From Oryzias latipes (taxonomy: Eukaryota > Chordata > Actinopteri > Beloniformes > Adrianichthyidae), in the NCBI RefSeq assembly GCF_002234675.1, contig NC_019875.2:23340299-23404298 (forward strand): a stretch of DNA of 64,000 nt, written 5' to 3'. Shown here piece after piece: positions 19,701-30,344 of the stretch. The position numbers and the translations under genes are program-made. The notes beneath the pieces are model-generated. The model did not search any database and was not told the DNA's origin. It worked only from the letters and a program-made list of their open reading frames with translations. The first letter of the stretch is position 1. The number at the start of each line of letters is the position of its first letter.

Positions 19701-22700
19701 GTGGGGCACTGGGAAACATAACATGTTACAAACACTGAGAAAAAGCCGAAGGGGGAGGAATATAATTTCAGAAAGCATGTGAGACTGAAAGCTCACACGT
19801 GAGGTCTTGGCACATTGAGGGAAAACACTGCACACGCTCTTTGCTGAAGGGAACAAGTTTTCCTTTTACCCTTTTGCCTACTTTTTTCCCCCCCTTTTCT
19901 CTCAGTCAGCTGTTGTTGTTCATCAGTGATGGGGAGCTCATTTAAAGCGTGCCTGAACCTGAACAATGCTTGAAAAATATTAGCACTTCTAATCTTTATC
20001 TTTTTATTGGAAACAAATAACTATTAAGCATTTTTTTTAGAGTTACTTATGGGCTTTTATCTCCATAAAACTAAAAGCAGCAACTTTAAGTTTTGATCAT
20101 CAACTATCAGAGATGAATCAGTTTTATCAGAGAAAACGATGGGCATTATAGTATATATGATTCAGAAGTCTGAAGTAATCTGGACTATGTTTTTATTATG
20201 ACAAGGATAGGCTTCTGAGGATGTCCAGGAATTAATGGGAAGGTGAAGACCTTGAGGAAAAGAAGTCGCCAACAAAAAGGATCTCAGCTCTGAGATCCAG
20301 ATGTTGCTCTTTTATTTCCTTTGACTCAAAGGCAGAAGTGCTCAAGAAAAAAACAGGTCAAACTGCCACTGCTGCCATAATAGCATTTTAAGATGATCCA
20401 GAATATTACCTCCTGAAGAAAAAAACCTAGAAACATGTAGTTTTGATAAAACAATGACTGAAATTAAGAAGTGTGGTAAATTGATTAAAGATGACATTTT
20501 TCTAAATGAAGGGGCTCTAAAATCAAGTGATAACCATAAAGTATTGTTGACATGAAGCTGTTCAACAGTCAAAACATCTCAAGTTGTCCATTGATGTTTG
20601 ATAGAGTTATAATTCTTTAAAAAGTATTGATGAATCTTACCTGACACCAAAATGTCATTGCGCAAGGCACACACAGCGTACTCGGACTTGGTGAATTCGG
20701 GAAGTTTGGCCAGTGACTTCCATTCTCCAATGACTGGGTCAAAACATTCAGTGTAGGGTAGGTTGAACCCACCGATCCGTTCACAGCCACCAACGACCAC
20801 GATCACCTCGGAGTAGCCAGTCGATCTTTACAGAAAAGGGAAGAAAAAAGTCATAGAGAGGAAAAATGAAAAGGAGATTTCAAATAAACCAATCATAAGA
20901 TCCATAAGGTAAATAAACATAAAAACAGTGAATTGTTAGGGGGAAAACATGGCACTACAGTGGAAACCTATACCATAATAAAAAAGGAGCTGTGGTTTTC
21001 TCTGGAACAGCTTTGAAAGCTCACTGTAAACTAAGGGTACCAATTCACATACTTGGCATAAGAATTTGCTGGAACTTCCATGATAACAAAGCCTTCAGCT
21101 GCTTAAAAACTTGTTAGCAGCCTCAAACAATTGAAGTGAGATCTAAATTGCATGTTGTCACATGTTCATATATCAACACTTTTAACGTGCGTCTGTGATG
21201 GTGTAGAAACCGAAGGAAAAAAACAGGCGCTTGTTTTCAAGCGTGGCGAGGCCCTCGGGGCAAACGAGGCAGACGGGACAGGAATCAACTCTGCTGATCT
21301 GCCTAGATAATAAGGATACACCTGAAACACAGCAATGGTAACTGGCAGCTGGCTCTCTGCCCACTTTAACCTTCTTTTTTTTTTTTAAAGTAGTTCCATT
21401 AACAAAGGACAGCTGCACTCCTGTTTGTTGAGAAGCAGCAGACCATAAGGTCAGGTTTCAGTGTCATTCATAATGCATCAGCCTTTTGTTCCTTATCAGA
21501 GACGTTATTTTAACTTATGTTTGGACAATCTGTAAATTCTATACAACAAAAACAAAACTATTAAGCAAATAGGTCAACCATCTGTGATGAGTGCTGTTCT
21601 GCCAGTGTCATAACAAGACACAGCATTTCATTTTTTGACATTTATTGCATCATTACTTTTTTTTTATTTTAAGGAACTCATTGTTTGAACATGCCCTGTT
21701 CCTTTCTATTTCAAAATGTTTCAAGAAAAAAAAGCTCTGTCAATAATTCACTTGTCTTTTCAGCACAACAACACTCCCTTCTGTGTCGCACGAACATGTG
21801 ACAACAGCTAGGAGCACCGAGTTCATCAACAAGACATAACCTCTAGCTACACAATGACAACAGGGATTGGTTAAGTGACGACAAACTGTCCTCATTGTGG
21901 CACAGACATCTCAACCTACACAACAAACAATGGAGTTCAAAACATTATTTTTAAAATACAGGTTTAGTGGGTCATCTTTCCAGAAAACACAGTAGGTATC
22001 AACAATGAGGTCTACTTATACCTCAGGGTTGATTTATTTCTGTCACCTTCCTCATGCCAAGGAAGTCAGGATTTTCGTTACCTGCGTGGGCGTGTTCTGG
22101 GCGACATCATTTCGTTTCCAAGCACATGGTAGCGTCTGGCTTCGTGGAGGAGCTGGTAGCACTCTGGAGCATTCTGGATGAGCTGATCTCCCTCCACGGT
22201 CTGGACAAAGTAGTTGGGATGGAGCAGGGGCAGGCGAACATGCTCCAGCAAATCCTTCAGCATTGGCCTTCTGTGCTCCACAGAATGGTAGATCCACCGC
22301 ACGACAGACTCGAACACCATCTCCTCCTTACTTACAGACAGGTCATCACTGTTGATGTACTCTTCCAGCTCTTCCTTGCGTAGGTCAAGGAACTCTGCGT
22401 GCTGGGCCACTTCTGAGAAGTTGGCCAGGGCGTAAGTACGACAGCGGCTGGCAAGCTGCTTCAGAGAATGTGCATCTGCAAAGCGCTGAATGCCCAGGCA
22501 GTTGCATGGGTCTAGCTGGTCCTCCAGGAACTTTGCACAAGCATCACGTAGAGTGGAGATCTGGAAGAGGCTGGAGGTTTCAAATAGGAACTGGACATTC
22601 TCTGTAGTAATCTTGGCACGGCCAGTGTAAACATAGGTGAGGAAGGAGTCCATGGCCTCGGCCAGGATGCCATTGATCTCAACCAGCATCTCACGGCTCT

Positions 22701-23109
22701 CGCGGTGATCATTGCAGAACATGGCTCTGAAGTAAGAGGAGGAGGCAGAGAGAACAGCGCGGTGGCAGGGGAATTCACGGCCCTGAACACTGATGACCAC
22801 GTCCGTGAAGAGGCGACTATCACGGAACTCATTAAACACCTGCAGGATGCCCTCTGAATGTGAGGATCCAGAGCAGAAGTCCAAGATCTCCTGACTACCT
22901 GAGGTTTTGGATTCAACTTCAAAGACCTTAAAGAATCAAAGAACAAGTATAAATATGTTTAAACTTGTGACTTACACAAAGAATGCTTCATCTATAAAAA
23001 CACAGACATGGGCTTTTTTTTTTTTACACATTACCTTTCGTTTTACAGCTGGGGAGTCTCTGATCTCAGAGTCCTCCCTGATTAATCTCCGGCCCAGCAT
23101 CAACACCAT
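13733..23109 (-). CDS. klhl24: Kelch-like protein 24 (BTB-BACK-Kelch), complete, 600 aa
   Basis: KLHL24 is a substrate adaptor of CUL3 ubiquitin ligases; in mammals it acts on intermediate filaments and on kainate receptor signalling. Coding exons on the minus strand: 23109-23035, 22926-22082, 20825-20641, 18358-18240, 14976-14788, 14203-14015 and 13933-13733. They join to 601 codons, the same length as human KLHL24 (600 aa). The start gives [20 protein letters not shown]. The BTB domain (about 45-165; [20 protein letters not shown], then [19 protein letters not shown]) and the BACK domain (about 170-275) lie in the big second exon. The six Kelch repeats (about 310-600) follow, with GG-Y-W signatures such as [19 protein letters not shown] and [20 protein letters not shown]. 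The human Met29 codon is Val here (VFEVES). Teleosts may carry two klhl24 paralogues; I cannot say which this is. Confidence 0.96.
14977..18239 (-). other. klhl24: klhl24 intron 4 (largest)
   Basis: This 3.3 kb intron lies between the exons ending GCAAG|GTAAGG at 18240 and starting CACAG|GTGTACACC at 14976. It is AT-rich with A-runs (16691-16715). I saw no gene or clear transposon in it. Confidence 0.7.
18359..20640 (-). other. klhl24: klhl24 intron 3
   Basis: This 2.3 kb intron has donor TCAG|GTAAGA at 20640 and acceptor TTTTCAG at 18359. It contains a poly(A) run of about 18 at 19256-19274 and no recognisable gene. Confidence 0.7.
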
Positions 23110-23141
23110 TGCTGCTACCTTTAAAAGATGCTCTCAAAGAT
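23110..23141 (-). other. klhl24: klhl24 5' UTR part of the start-codon exon
   Basis: A good acceptor (TTTATCTTTAG) ends at 23142, so the exon carrying the ATG probably starts at 23141 and 5' leader is joined from a non-coding exon further right. A candidate donor for that exon is AAAAG|GTAAAAAG at 24818. Confidence 0.5.
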
Positions 23142-23369
23142 CTAAAGATAAAGAGAAAAATATACACCATCATGACAATAAGAGTGCATCTCTCACATGT
23201 GTCTTTTAGAATCTATTAAACATAAAAAATGATGGATTGCCAATGAAAAAGGAACAAGTATAGTGAACTTTGGAGTACAATAGAGTATCACATCAAACAA
23301 AACAACTCTCACACAGCAGTCACAAAACATTCAGCAAAACAGTGACAAACTATGAGATTAATGTAAACT

Positions 23370-23414
<45 letters not shown>
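23370..23414. repeat. (GATA)n microsatellite with repeat tail
   Basis: About eleven GATA units run directly into GACTTTATTAATCCCACAAT and GGGGAAATTTCATTTA, to about 23455. This combination is the typical end of a fish retroelement family, so the microsatellite probably marks an old insertion in the klhl24 5' intron. The rest of the element, if present to about 23960, is too worn for me to bound. Confidence 0.8.
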
Positions 23415-24710
23415 GACTTTATTAATCCCACAATGGGGAAATTTCATTTATCTGTGGCAGCAACACGACATTCAGAAATAATCTATATAATATAACATCA
23501 ATAAAGGACATCACAAATTACATTTATATTAGTTAATTAAAAAATATTACTAAAATTATTATGAAAAATTATTATCAAAAATGAGATTCTTATTAAATAA
23601 AGAAATAAATATAAAATAAATACAGCTGCAAAAGTGTAAAAAAACATGCGGTCTGCAAAACATGTAAACTGTAAAAAAACATTACAATTTTTTTCAAAAT
23701 ACAGAAATAACTAATGAAGTTCACACCAAAAACAAAAACAAACAACTGTTCAGGAACAAAAAATGCTTAATGCTCAAAAGTATACAGTAAATATGAAAAG
23801 TTTACATTTCAGTAGATGGACAACAGGAAGGAAGAGTCTCTTGAGTTTGCTAGCTCAACACTGCTGTTAAGCAGTTGTGCCCTGCAGCACAAGGGTTTGC
23901 ATGAGGAAAGACAAACAGATGCAGGCGGGAGATCGGTTGAGCAACAGTTAGGCCAGCCTACATGCCAGTCAGGTTAGTTTGGACCGGAAGTGGGGGCAGG
24001 GATAACACCACATGATGAGTTTTTGAACAAGTGCAAGGTCAAAGCTTTATACGTGACTTTTCTTTTGAGTAAAACCCAAGAAAGCAAATTCAAAATGAAA
24101 TGAAAAAAGAAATCTAACCATATTTTTTATAGCAGCAATTTATAATTAATCGGATTAATCGCGAAGAAATGACAGTAATGATATTCTTATGAGCACGTTT
24201 ATAAATCAAATAAAGGTTATTTCCCATAAAGTCTAGAATAAGTTCTATGAAGTCATGTTTTCTTTGTTGTTATTTTTAACCTATTAGACTCAACCCATCC
24301 ACGTGCCAGTAGCCGCTAGAGATTCGATAGGTTTAGCCCATGTCTGACTGAGACTTGCCTTGTTTGTCTGCTTGACGCACACGGAAATGCGAATATAGAC
24401 AAAAGCACTAACGGTGTTTAGGAAAATAACAACAAATTAATAACAAGTAAAAATAACAAAATAATCGGCGTATCTGAATAAAAATGCCACAAAACTCAAT
24501 AATAATAGGTTGCCTAAAAAAAACAAAATCCTGTGTAAAAAAAATTTAAATATCAAAATGTATCTAGAAAGTAAATCAATGAGAGTTTACAAATGCTTTT
24601 GAGCCCGTTTAGAACAAGCAAACGAACAAAAACCTTTAGGCTAATTTAGACAAAGCAAATGTGCCTCGTGCCACAATGTAGTTAGTTAGCTAGTGCTGAC
24701 CGTTAACGGT

Positions 24711-24733
24711 AAAAAAAAAAAAAAAAAAAAAAA
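24711..24733. repeat. Poly(A) run of 23
   Basis: An uninterrupted run of 23 A in the klhl24 5' intron; no element body is recognisable on either side. Confidence 0.9.
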
Positions 24734-24817
24734 CTACCATTTTTTTTTCTTTGTTATTACTTTCACTTCTACACAATAAATAAACACATCAATAATCGTC
24801 ACCAAAACTCTTTTTAC

Positions 24818-25110
24818 CTTTTAATTTAAAAAAAGTTTCCAGATGAAGCGGCGTCGTCTCTCTCGCAAAAAAAACAAACCAAAAAAAAAAGAAATTCTCC
24901 AAAACATTCAGCACTGGCCTTTGACAAGATCTTTTCTCGATGGATTATAATAGATTCGTCAGACTGCTGCATAAATTGAACATTTTGATGGCTGTACTGG
25001 ACAAAAGAAAGAGTTTCGAAAAGATAACTTTGTTGTAAACAGAGAGCAATATTTATATCTCTGAGAAATCCCACCTCTAACGCGATGCATTGTGGGTATC
25101 ATAGTTAAAA
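24818..25110 (-). promoter_or_regulatory. klhl24: Probable klhl24 first exon and core promoter
   Basis: This stretch has CG-containing sequence (GACGACGCCGCTTC on the minus strand near 24848) and a candidate donor at 24818. At 25081-25105 the minus strand reads ACTATGATACCCACAATGC then ATCGCG, which resembles the ZNF143/THAP11 promoter element (ACTACAATTCCCANNATGC). Together these suggest transcription starts near 25.0-25.1 kb. The first exon is inferred, not proven. Confidence 0.45.
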
Positions 25111-25223
25111 TACTTGGTTTAGCATGGTTTCATGCTATTTCACTGAGTTAACAAACTACAGATTCCAAGAGCAACACGTTCTCCACGTGGCTTCCCTTTG
25201 TTTGCAAACAAACGGCACTTTTC

Positions 25224-25841
25224 ATGAAAACAAGTCATATAATAGTTAAACGGAAGAAAAACAGCACGGACATTTTGGTCTACAGTTTTTCCCCGCCGCT
25301 GAAAATTCAAACTATGTTCATAAATTACAGACAGAAAATGTCTAAACGTCTTCCCACATATATATTTTTTGTGAACAACGTTAAAAATCTGAGATAATCG
25401 AAATAACATGATGTGATGTAGCTTTTTGAAGTGACAGATATGGGTAACTCTTATGAAACGAGATGTTTGCCCGTAAACCGGATGAAACGCCACACTATTT
25501 GACCAGTATGAGGTTAGTTGGAAAAAAAAGTGTGATCATTTCCTCATCAGGTTTCCTCATAGCTTTTGCGAGATCATGATTTCGTTCCAAGGAAATGTCC
25601 AAACAATCAGTGACTGGTATTGTTAAGAATTTCAAGTTTACCCCTACAAGCCATCTCATTCATGCGTTTCTGTATACCAAAGGGCATTAAAAGGTTAAAG
25701 AAAGATAACAGCCAAACAACAATAGACATGAAAAAAATAAAAACATTTTAAAACAGCTGTCAAGTCGGACTGCATGTTTGCTCTTTAACTACAAATGTTT
25801 CATTATAGGGCTATATAAATCACAGAGTAATATTTTTGTGT
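25224..25841 (+). repeat. 0.6 kb duplicated segment, copy 1 (upstream of klhl24)
   Basis: From ATGAAAACAAGTCATATAAT to AGTAATATTTTTGTGT this segment matches 34652-35249 in the same orientation. Few substitutions separate them, plus a block of about 27 nt (25634-25663) present only here. It begins about 120 bp beyond the ZNF143-like motif. A 117-codon open frame lies across its first part and continues left on the minus strand, but most differences from the other copy change the amino acid, so it is probably not a protein. Confidence 0.9.
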
Positions 25842-27480
25842 TTATTAGATAAACACAAATTGCTAGTTGTAAATAATCGCTTAAGGCCACTTTGGAGGAA
25901 GCACAGAGAAACACAGGGGGAAGTTATCCACTTGTTTTGCTGACAGTACAGTACTTGCCGGCAGCCCAAGCTTGATACATGGACAGAACATTGGGTCCAT
26001 CTGCTGTTGAACTGTTGTAATTGTTCAAACTAAAACCCAATTTGCTTCCAAAGTTACTGAATCAACACTGACCTCATTTTTCCCCTTTTTTCTTTAAACT
26101 GCGGTGTCAACATCTTGCTTCATTGGCTTTATGCAAGCACGACTTTCTAGAGTAAATGGAGTTAGGTGTTTAGTTTCAGTGAACATAAAACTGATAGTTA
26201 TTTGGATTGTACAATTTACTTTAAATATCTAAGCATAACATTTTAAACGGTGGGTCTTAAAACTGTGTTGGTATCTGAGTTGTTTAAGAATACACAAGAT
26301 TAAATCAAAGATATTTTTTAAAAAATCATCTTCTTTGTGTTTTTAACATGTGCTTGTGGCATTTCTCTCATAATGGATGATACATGTAAGGAAATTAAGC
26401 TCAAAATGGTGTTTCTGAACATTTCTTTATTCAGTTGTAAATCAGGAGGAGACAAAAAATGCTGTTGGAAAAGCAATAGGTGGGCTACAAGCTCCCTGCT
26501 CCGCTCTATTCTGATGCATCCACTTGCAGACAATTAGATCCATGTACGTTTGTATGTGTAGCTCCAATTTTGCTCAACATTTCAGTAGTACCAGTAATGT
26601 CAGGTTGAGAGTGTGAGGGACGCTAGTGAGAGAGTGTGTAAACAACAGGAAGATGGGAGGTCAGGGCAGGCCTACTCCGCTCCAACAGTTCCATCCACAA
26701 GGAGGGGAAATTCTGATGAACTCCTGCCTCTTTGCAAAACCCATGTCTTAGAAAACGAGGTTTTTTTGATTTTGCCTATAAACAACATAATCAAAATTTA
26801 AAGACCACTAATAATGCTTTTACAATACTGTAGAACAAAAGATGATTAGAGTGGGACTTGACAAGAAATGTTGCATTTCAACAAGAAACAATCTTGATAA
26901 ACATTAATAAAGCTGCTTGTATGGGTGTGGAAACATTTGAAGAAAAGCGTAAAAGTCCAAACACGGTGACTTTACCTCAGTTCAAGAAATCCTTCATAAC
27001 ATAACTTTGGACAGCATTTATTAGGCAATTAACACTTTTCTATTCTCAACTATAAAAATCTTAAACAACAATGTTGAAGAGAAACACTAATTGACAGTAA
27101 AATATTCTTTCTTCAAAACAGTCAGTGAATATGTAAACTTGGACTACCAACAATCAAAACCATCTCTGAGGGCAGAAAAACACTACATTGAGGTTTGACA
27201 CAGTCTGGGACTTTCATACAATCAAAATTTTTAGGTTTAGGCATCTCTCTGTGTATGCTAAGTTGCTTTGGCTTTCACATTTTTCAAGCATCACCATTTC
27301 CACATTACAAAATAATGCAGAAAATATAACAAAATGACAAAAGATGCTAAAACATTTTACCTGAAAAGTGTGATTAAGAGGGATTTTTCTTTGTGGAAAC
27401 TAATCTCATGAAATAAAAAAGTGTTGCTAGGGAAGATTGGAGGCCTTTTAACATTGGAGTGTTTAGCACAAAGTTTTTTT
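25842..27480. other. Intergenic region, klhl24 upstream to gpr148 3' side
   Basis: It contains an inverted copy of the dispersed repeat family (26335-26862). I see nothing else recognisable; the rest is AT-rich unique-looking sequence. Confidence 0.6.
26335..26862 (-). repeat. Dispersed repeat family copy C (inverted)
   Basis: Read on the minus strand it starts GTCAAGTCCCACTCTAATCA, passes GTTCATCAGAATTTCCCCTC and TGGATGCATCAGAATAGAGC, and ends with the family tail (AGAAATGTTCAGAAACACCA; ATGAGAGAAATGCCACAAGC). Head and tail match copies A, B and D; the middle differs. Confidence 0.75.
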
Positions 27481-27482
27481 CT

Positions 27483-27488
27483 TTATTT
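27483..27488 (-). terminator. Candidate gpr148 poly(A) signal
   Basis: AATAAA on the minus strand, about 145 nt beyond the receptor stop codon. The spacing is plausible for a short 3' UTR. Confidence 0.4.
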
Positions 27489-27631
27489 ATAAAACTCATA
27501 TAGCATTGTGTGATGAACACTGATTAGGGGCATATATACACCACAAGAAACAGAACATTTAGTGAAATCAAAGAAATATGTTATTCTAAAAAGGCAATTC
27601 ACAGTAAACGACAGGTGGCTTCTTAAAGTCC

Positions 27632-28582
27632 TCAGGATAGGGAGATTTGGCTGAGTCTTCTCTGGCGATGCAGCAGCAGAGTCAGATATTCACTGATCTC
27701 TCTGTACCTCAGACCATACAGATAAGGGGCGAGGGCCCTGGGGAGGAGCATAAAAAAACTGCCATTGAGAGTGCTGATCCACACATTTACGTCCGGATGT
27801 GAGCTCTGTTCACGGAACATGAGGAGCTCTAGTGCAAAGAGAAAGCCAGGGACAAAGTAGAGAAAGAGCAGAACCCCGTGGGCCAGTACGGTGACCCGCG
27901 CCCTGGAGAAGCGGGTCTGCCAAATACCCTGCGTCCTTGTCACCATGTAGAGCCGAATATAACAGTAGAAAATGACCAAGGAACAGGCTATGGCGCACAC
28001 CAAAAAGTACACGTAAACGCCCTCCACGTTTTTGTTTTGGATCAAGCCAAGGGAAATGACAGCCAGACAGGCAAAGACGTTTTCAGTAGAACTTTCCCAC
28101 TTAATAATAAGCAAAGTCAAGGGGAAGATGGCCACCAGTACCCACATCAACACGAGGAGACTGTAGGTGCGAGCAGGTGTGAGGAAATCGTGGTAATGAA
28201 GTGGCCAGTTGACGGCAGCAAAGGTGTCAACCACCATGACAGTGACAGTGAGGATGGCAGAGCTGTAAGCGGTGACAAGGACGATTGTCATCAGCTCACA
28301 CGCCATCCAGGAAATGCGGACTTCCACTGAGTTGATGAAGGTTGTGGTCAGGTTGAGGACAAGGAAGAGCATGTCTGCCACTAGAGTGTTAGCCACCAGC
28401 AGGTAGCGGGTTTCCTGACGCAAGGCGCGAAAAGTAAAAATGCAACACAGGAGAACAGGGTTTGCAATCAAGGTAGCCAAGGTGATGACAGTGGCGGGAA
28501 TGCAAAACAACTCCAGGTGCCATGACTCCACAACTGCAACCCAATCCTGCGTGAAGTTTACAATGTCTTTACCAAATTGCAT
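27632..28582 (-). CDS. gpr148: GPR148-like orphan class A G-protein-coupled receptor, 316 aa, single exon
   Basis: This is a seven-helix receptor for the plasma membrane with no known ligand. The first ATG in frame is at 28582 and gives MQFGKDIVNFTQDW, with an N-glycosylation sequon at Asn9. Family-level matches to human GPR148 as I remember it are RQE-YLL-AN-L-D after helix 1, SRARVTVLAHGVLL before helix 6, and LPRALAPYLYGLRYREI in helix 7. Asn41 (1.50), Asp70 (2.50) and Cys95 (helix 3, partner Cys in ECL2 'VFACLAV') are present. The helix 3 DRY motif is replaced by Asp119-Thr-Phe, and NPxxY by APYLY; human GPR148 also departs from both. It has no introns and lies alone between mterf4 and klhl24. 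It could be another member of the same small receptor group. Confidence 0.8.
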   Translation of the reverse strand: MQFGKDIVNFTQDWVAVVESWHLELFCIPATVITLATLIANPVLLCCIFTFRALRQETRYLLVANTLVADMLFLVLNLTTTFINSVEVRISWMACELMTIVLVTAYSSAILTVTVMVVDTFAAVNWPLHYHDFLTPARTYSLLVLMWVLVAIFPLTLLIIKWESSTENVFACLAVISLGLIQNKNVEGVYVYFLVCAIACSLVIFYCYIRLYMVTRTQGIWQTRFSRARVTVLAHGVLLFLYFVPGFLFALELLMFREQSSHPDVNVWISTLNGSFFMLLPRALAPYLYGLRYREISEYLTLLLHRQRRLSQISLS

Positions 28583-28639
28583 GGTGCTTTGAAGGATTGG
28601 GGTAAAATGGAGTTGGCTTTTCAATTTCAGTCAATGAAT

Positions 28640-30215
28640 TCCTGTAAATAGAGACAATTCATTAGAAAACAGGCCCGTTTTTGCAAAATAACCTGTGGTG
28701 AAAATAGGTAAATGCATACAAATGCAGAATAAAAGCTTGTTTTGTCAAAATTGTATGCAGATGACCATGCAGATCTATTGGTATGCAAATTAGAACAGCT
28801 TTTTCTTGTTGCAACCTGGCAGGTAAGTTAATGACCTAGATAATGGTTACTCAGAACAAAGGGAAAAACAAACATGATAACATTCATCAACCCATTTTTA
28901 AATAGTATTTGCCAACTTGTTTTTAGATAAAGTCATGAAGTATGTAGATTTTAGGGGGAAGAAAACAATATTGAGAGCCAATCAAATAAAAACTAGAAAA
29001 CCTTGAGAGCAACTTTATGAAGTTCTGGACCTGAACAAACGCTGGTGACAGAACAGATTGAAATTATCTGTAGTTAATGTCATTTTAAGACAAAGAAAAC
29101 AATTGGTTCAGAGATCTAATAGAATCAGTCGTGGATGACAAATTTTGGATATACAGTAAATAAAACCAATTATTTTTTGTTATTTAAAGAAACTGGGATC
29201 AAAGCTGGGTTTTTAATTCAACAAGGGAAAAAAATCAGGGTATTGTTTTCATTCAGCTTTTCTCGCAGCTTTTTGTCCTAAACCTGGAAAGCAATCCTGA
29301 AATTCTTTTACAATTTTTCCTGATAAAATGTTTGAACACAGTGGTTGTTATAATCTCTGGTTCCCTTTTCACATTAGTGAACCCCTATTAGAAAATACTG
29401 AAAGGACTAGAGTTTACAAAATGTGTGCCAATTTAAAGTAATTACAAGTTCAACAAATACTTATACTGTGGACAAAAATGTTTTTTATAAGATAGCTTCT
29501 CAAATTTAACAAACTTTTTTTCTCTGTATGATCATTTTTGAGAACAGAAGTGGCTTTATAACGCTATTACTCTGAATCCTTACTGCTTATGTAGAATCTC
29601 TCACTTTAATAGAAAGCTAAAACAAAAAAATATCGAGTAAAAGCTGTTGACAGATCCAAACAACCTTACCTTGCGTCCAATACGGAAAACCACCCACTGC
29701 AGCATAAATCAATGGTTTGTGTATGACTTCTCTCATTCCATGTCCTTATCTGATGTACTCTTTGTTGACTCAGTGATAACTTATAGATGCAAAAAGCTAC
29801 AGGCACTTGGGTATCACATAGCAACAGGGTGGAGCTTTTACCATTGTAAGTGCTCAATACGGTGTTGTTTTTACCGGTTTGCAATTTTTAGTTTAAATCT
29901 AAATTTTAAAAAAAGGGGAAGCTAAAGCTCTTTATGCATTTTTCTTTTTTGTTAGTGTTTTTTATTGACCTAAATTGAGTTTCATATCTGTTCTGTTTAT
30001 AACTTGGCAAAAAAGTTGCAACTAGAAATCAATTTTAGCTGGTATCTAAATGATCAGAACTCTGAAATAATGTCAGCTTACCGTCATTTAACTCTGTCTC
30101 ACACCAGCATCCCGATGACAACACTTAAATAAACACAAAAAAGTCAACTCCACATCAAATAGATCCTAATTAAATAGAAGAGGCTGAGAAGCAATGCTGC
30201 ATGTTTGGTTAAGAT
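28640..30215. other. Intergenic region between gpr148 and mterf4 3' end
   Basis: I see no exon, transposon or regulatory motif that can be supported. The sequence is AT-rich and includes the gpr148 promoter side, which has no evident TATA box. Confidence 0.6.
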
Positions 30216-30221
30216 AAAATT

Positions 30222-30344
30222 TTTATTATCTGCTTATAAAACAGCACAATTGTATCCTTGTTTTTTTTTTTTTTTTTAGAAAACTTCCTTTTTGCTTTTC
30301 ATAAAATTGTATTCCTTCTCCATTTCATTTTTTGTCTTAAACTG
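30222..30344 (-). other. mterf4: Probable mterf4 3' UTR with poly(A) signal
   Basis: AATAAA on the minus strand at 30227-30222 lies about 120 nt after the stop codon. A run of about 17 A (on the minus strand, near 30260-30276) lies between stop and signal. Confidence 0.5.

Noticed and set aside
22054-22383. 109-codon open frame on the plus strand
   Set aside because: It is the antisense shadow of the klhl24 BTB-BACK exon.
25140-25493. 117-codon frame beginning MAFHPVYGQTSRF as a possible gene, with a 90-codon relative at 34649-34921
   Set aside because: It is part of the duplicated 0.6 kb segment; differences between the copies mostly change amino acids and one copy lies inside a pask intron. 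No known domain.
27878-28330. 150-codon open frame on the plus strand
   Set aside because: It lies wholly opposite the gpr148 coding sequence and has no family resemblance.
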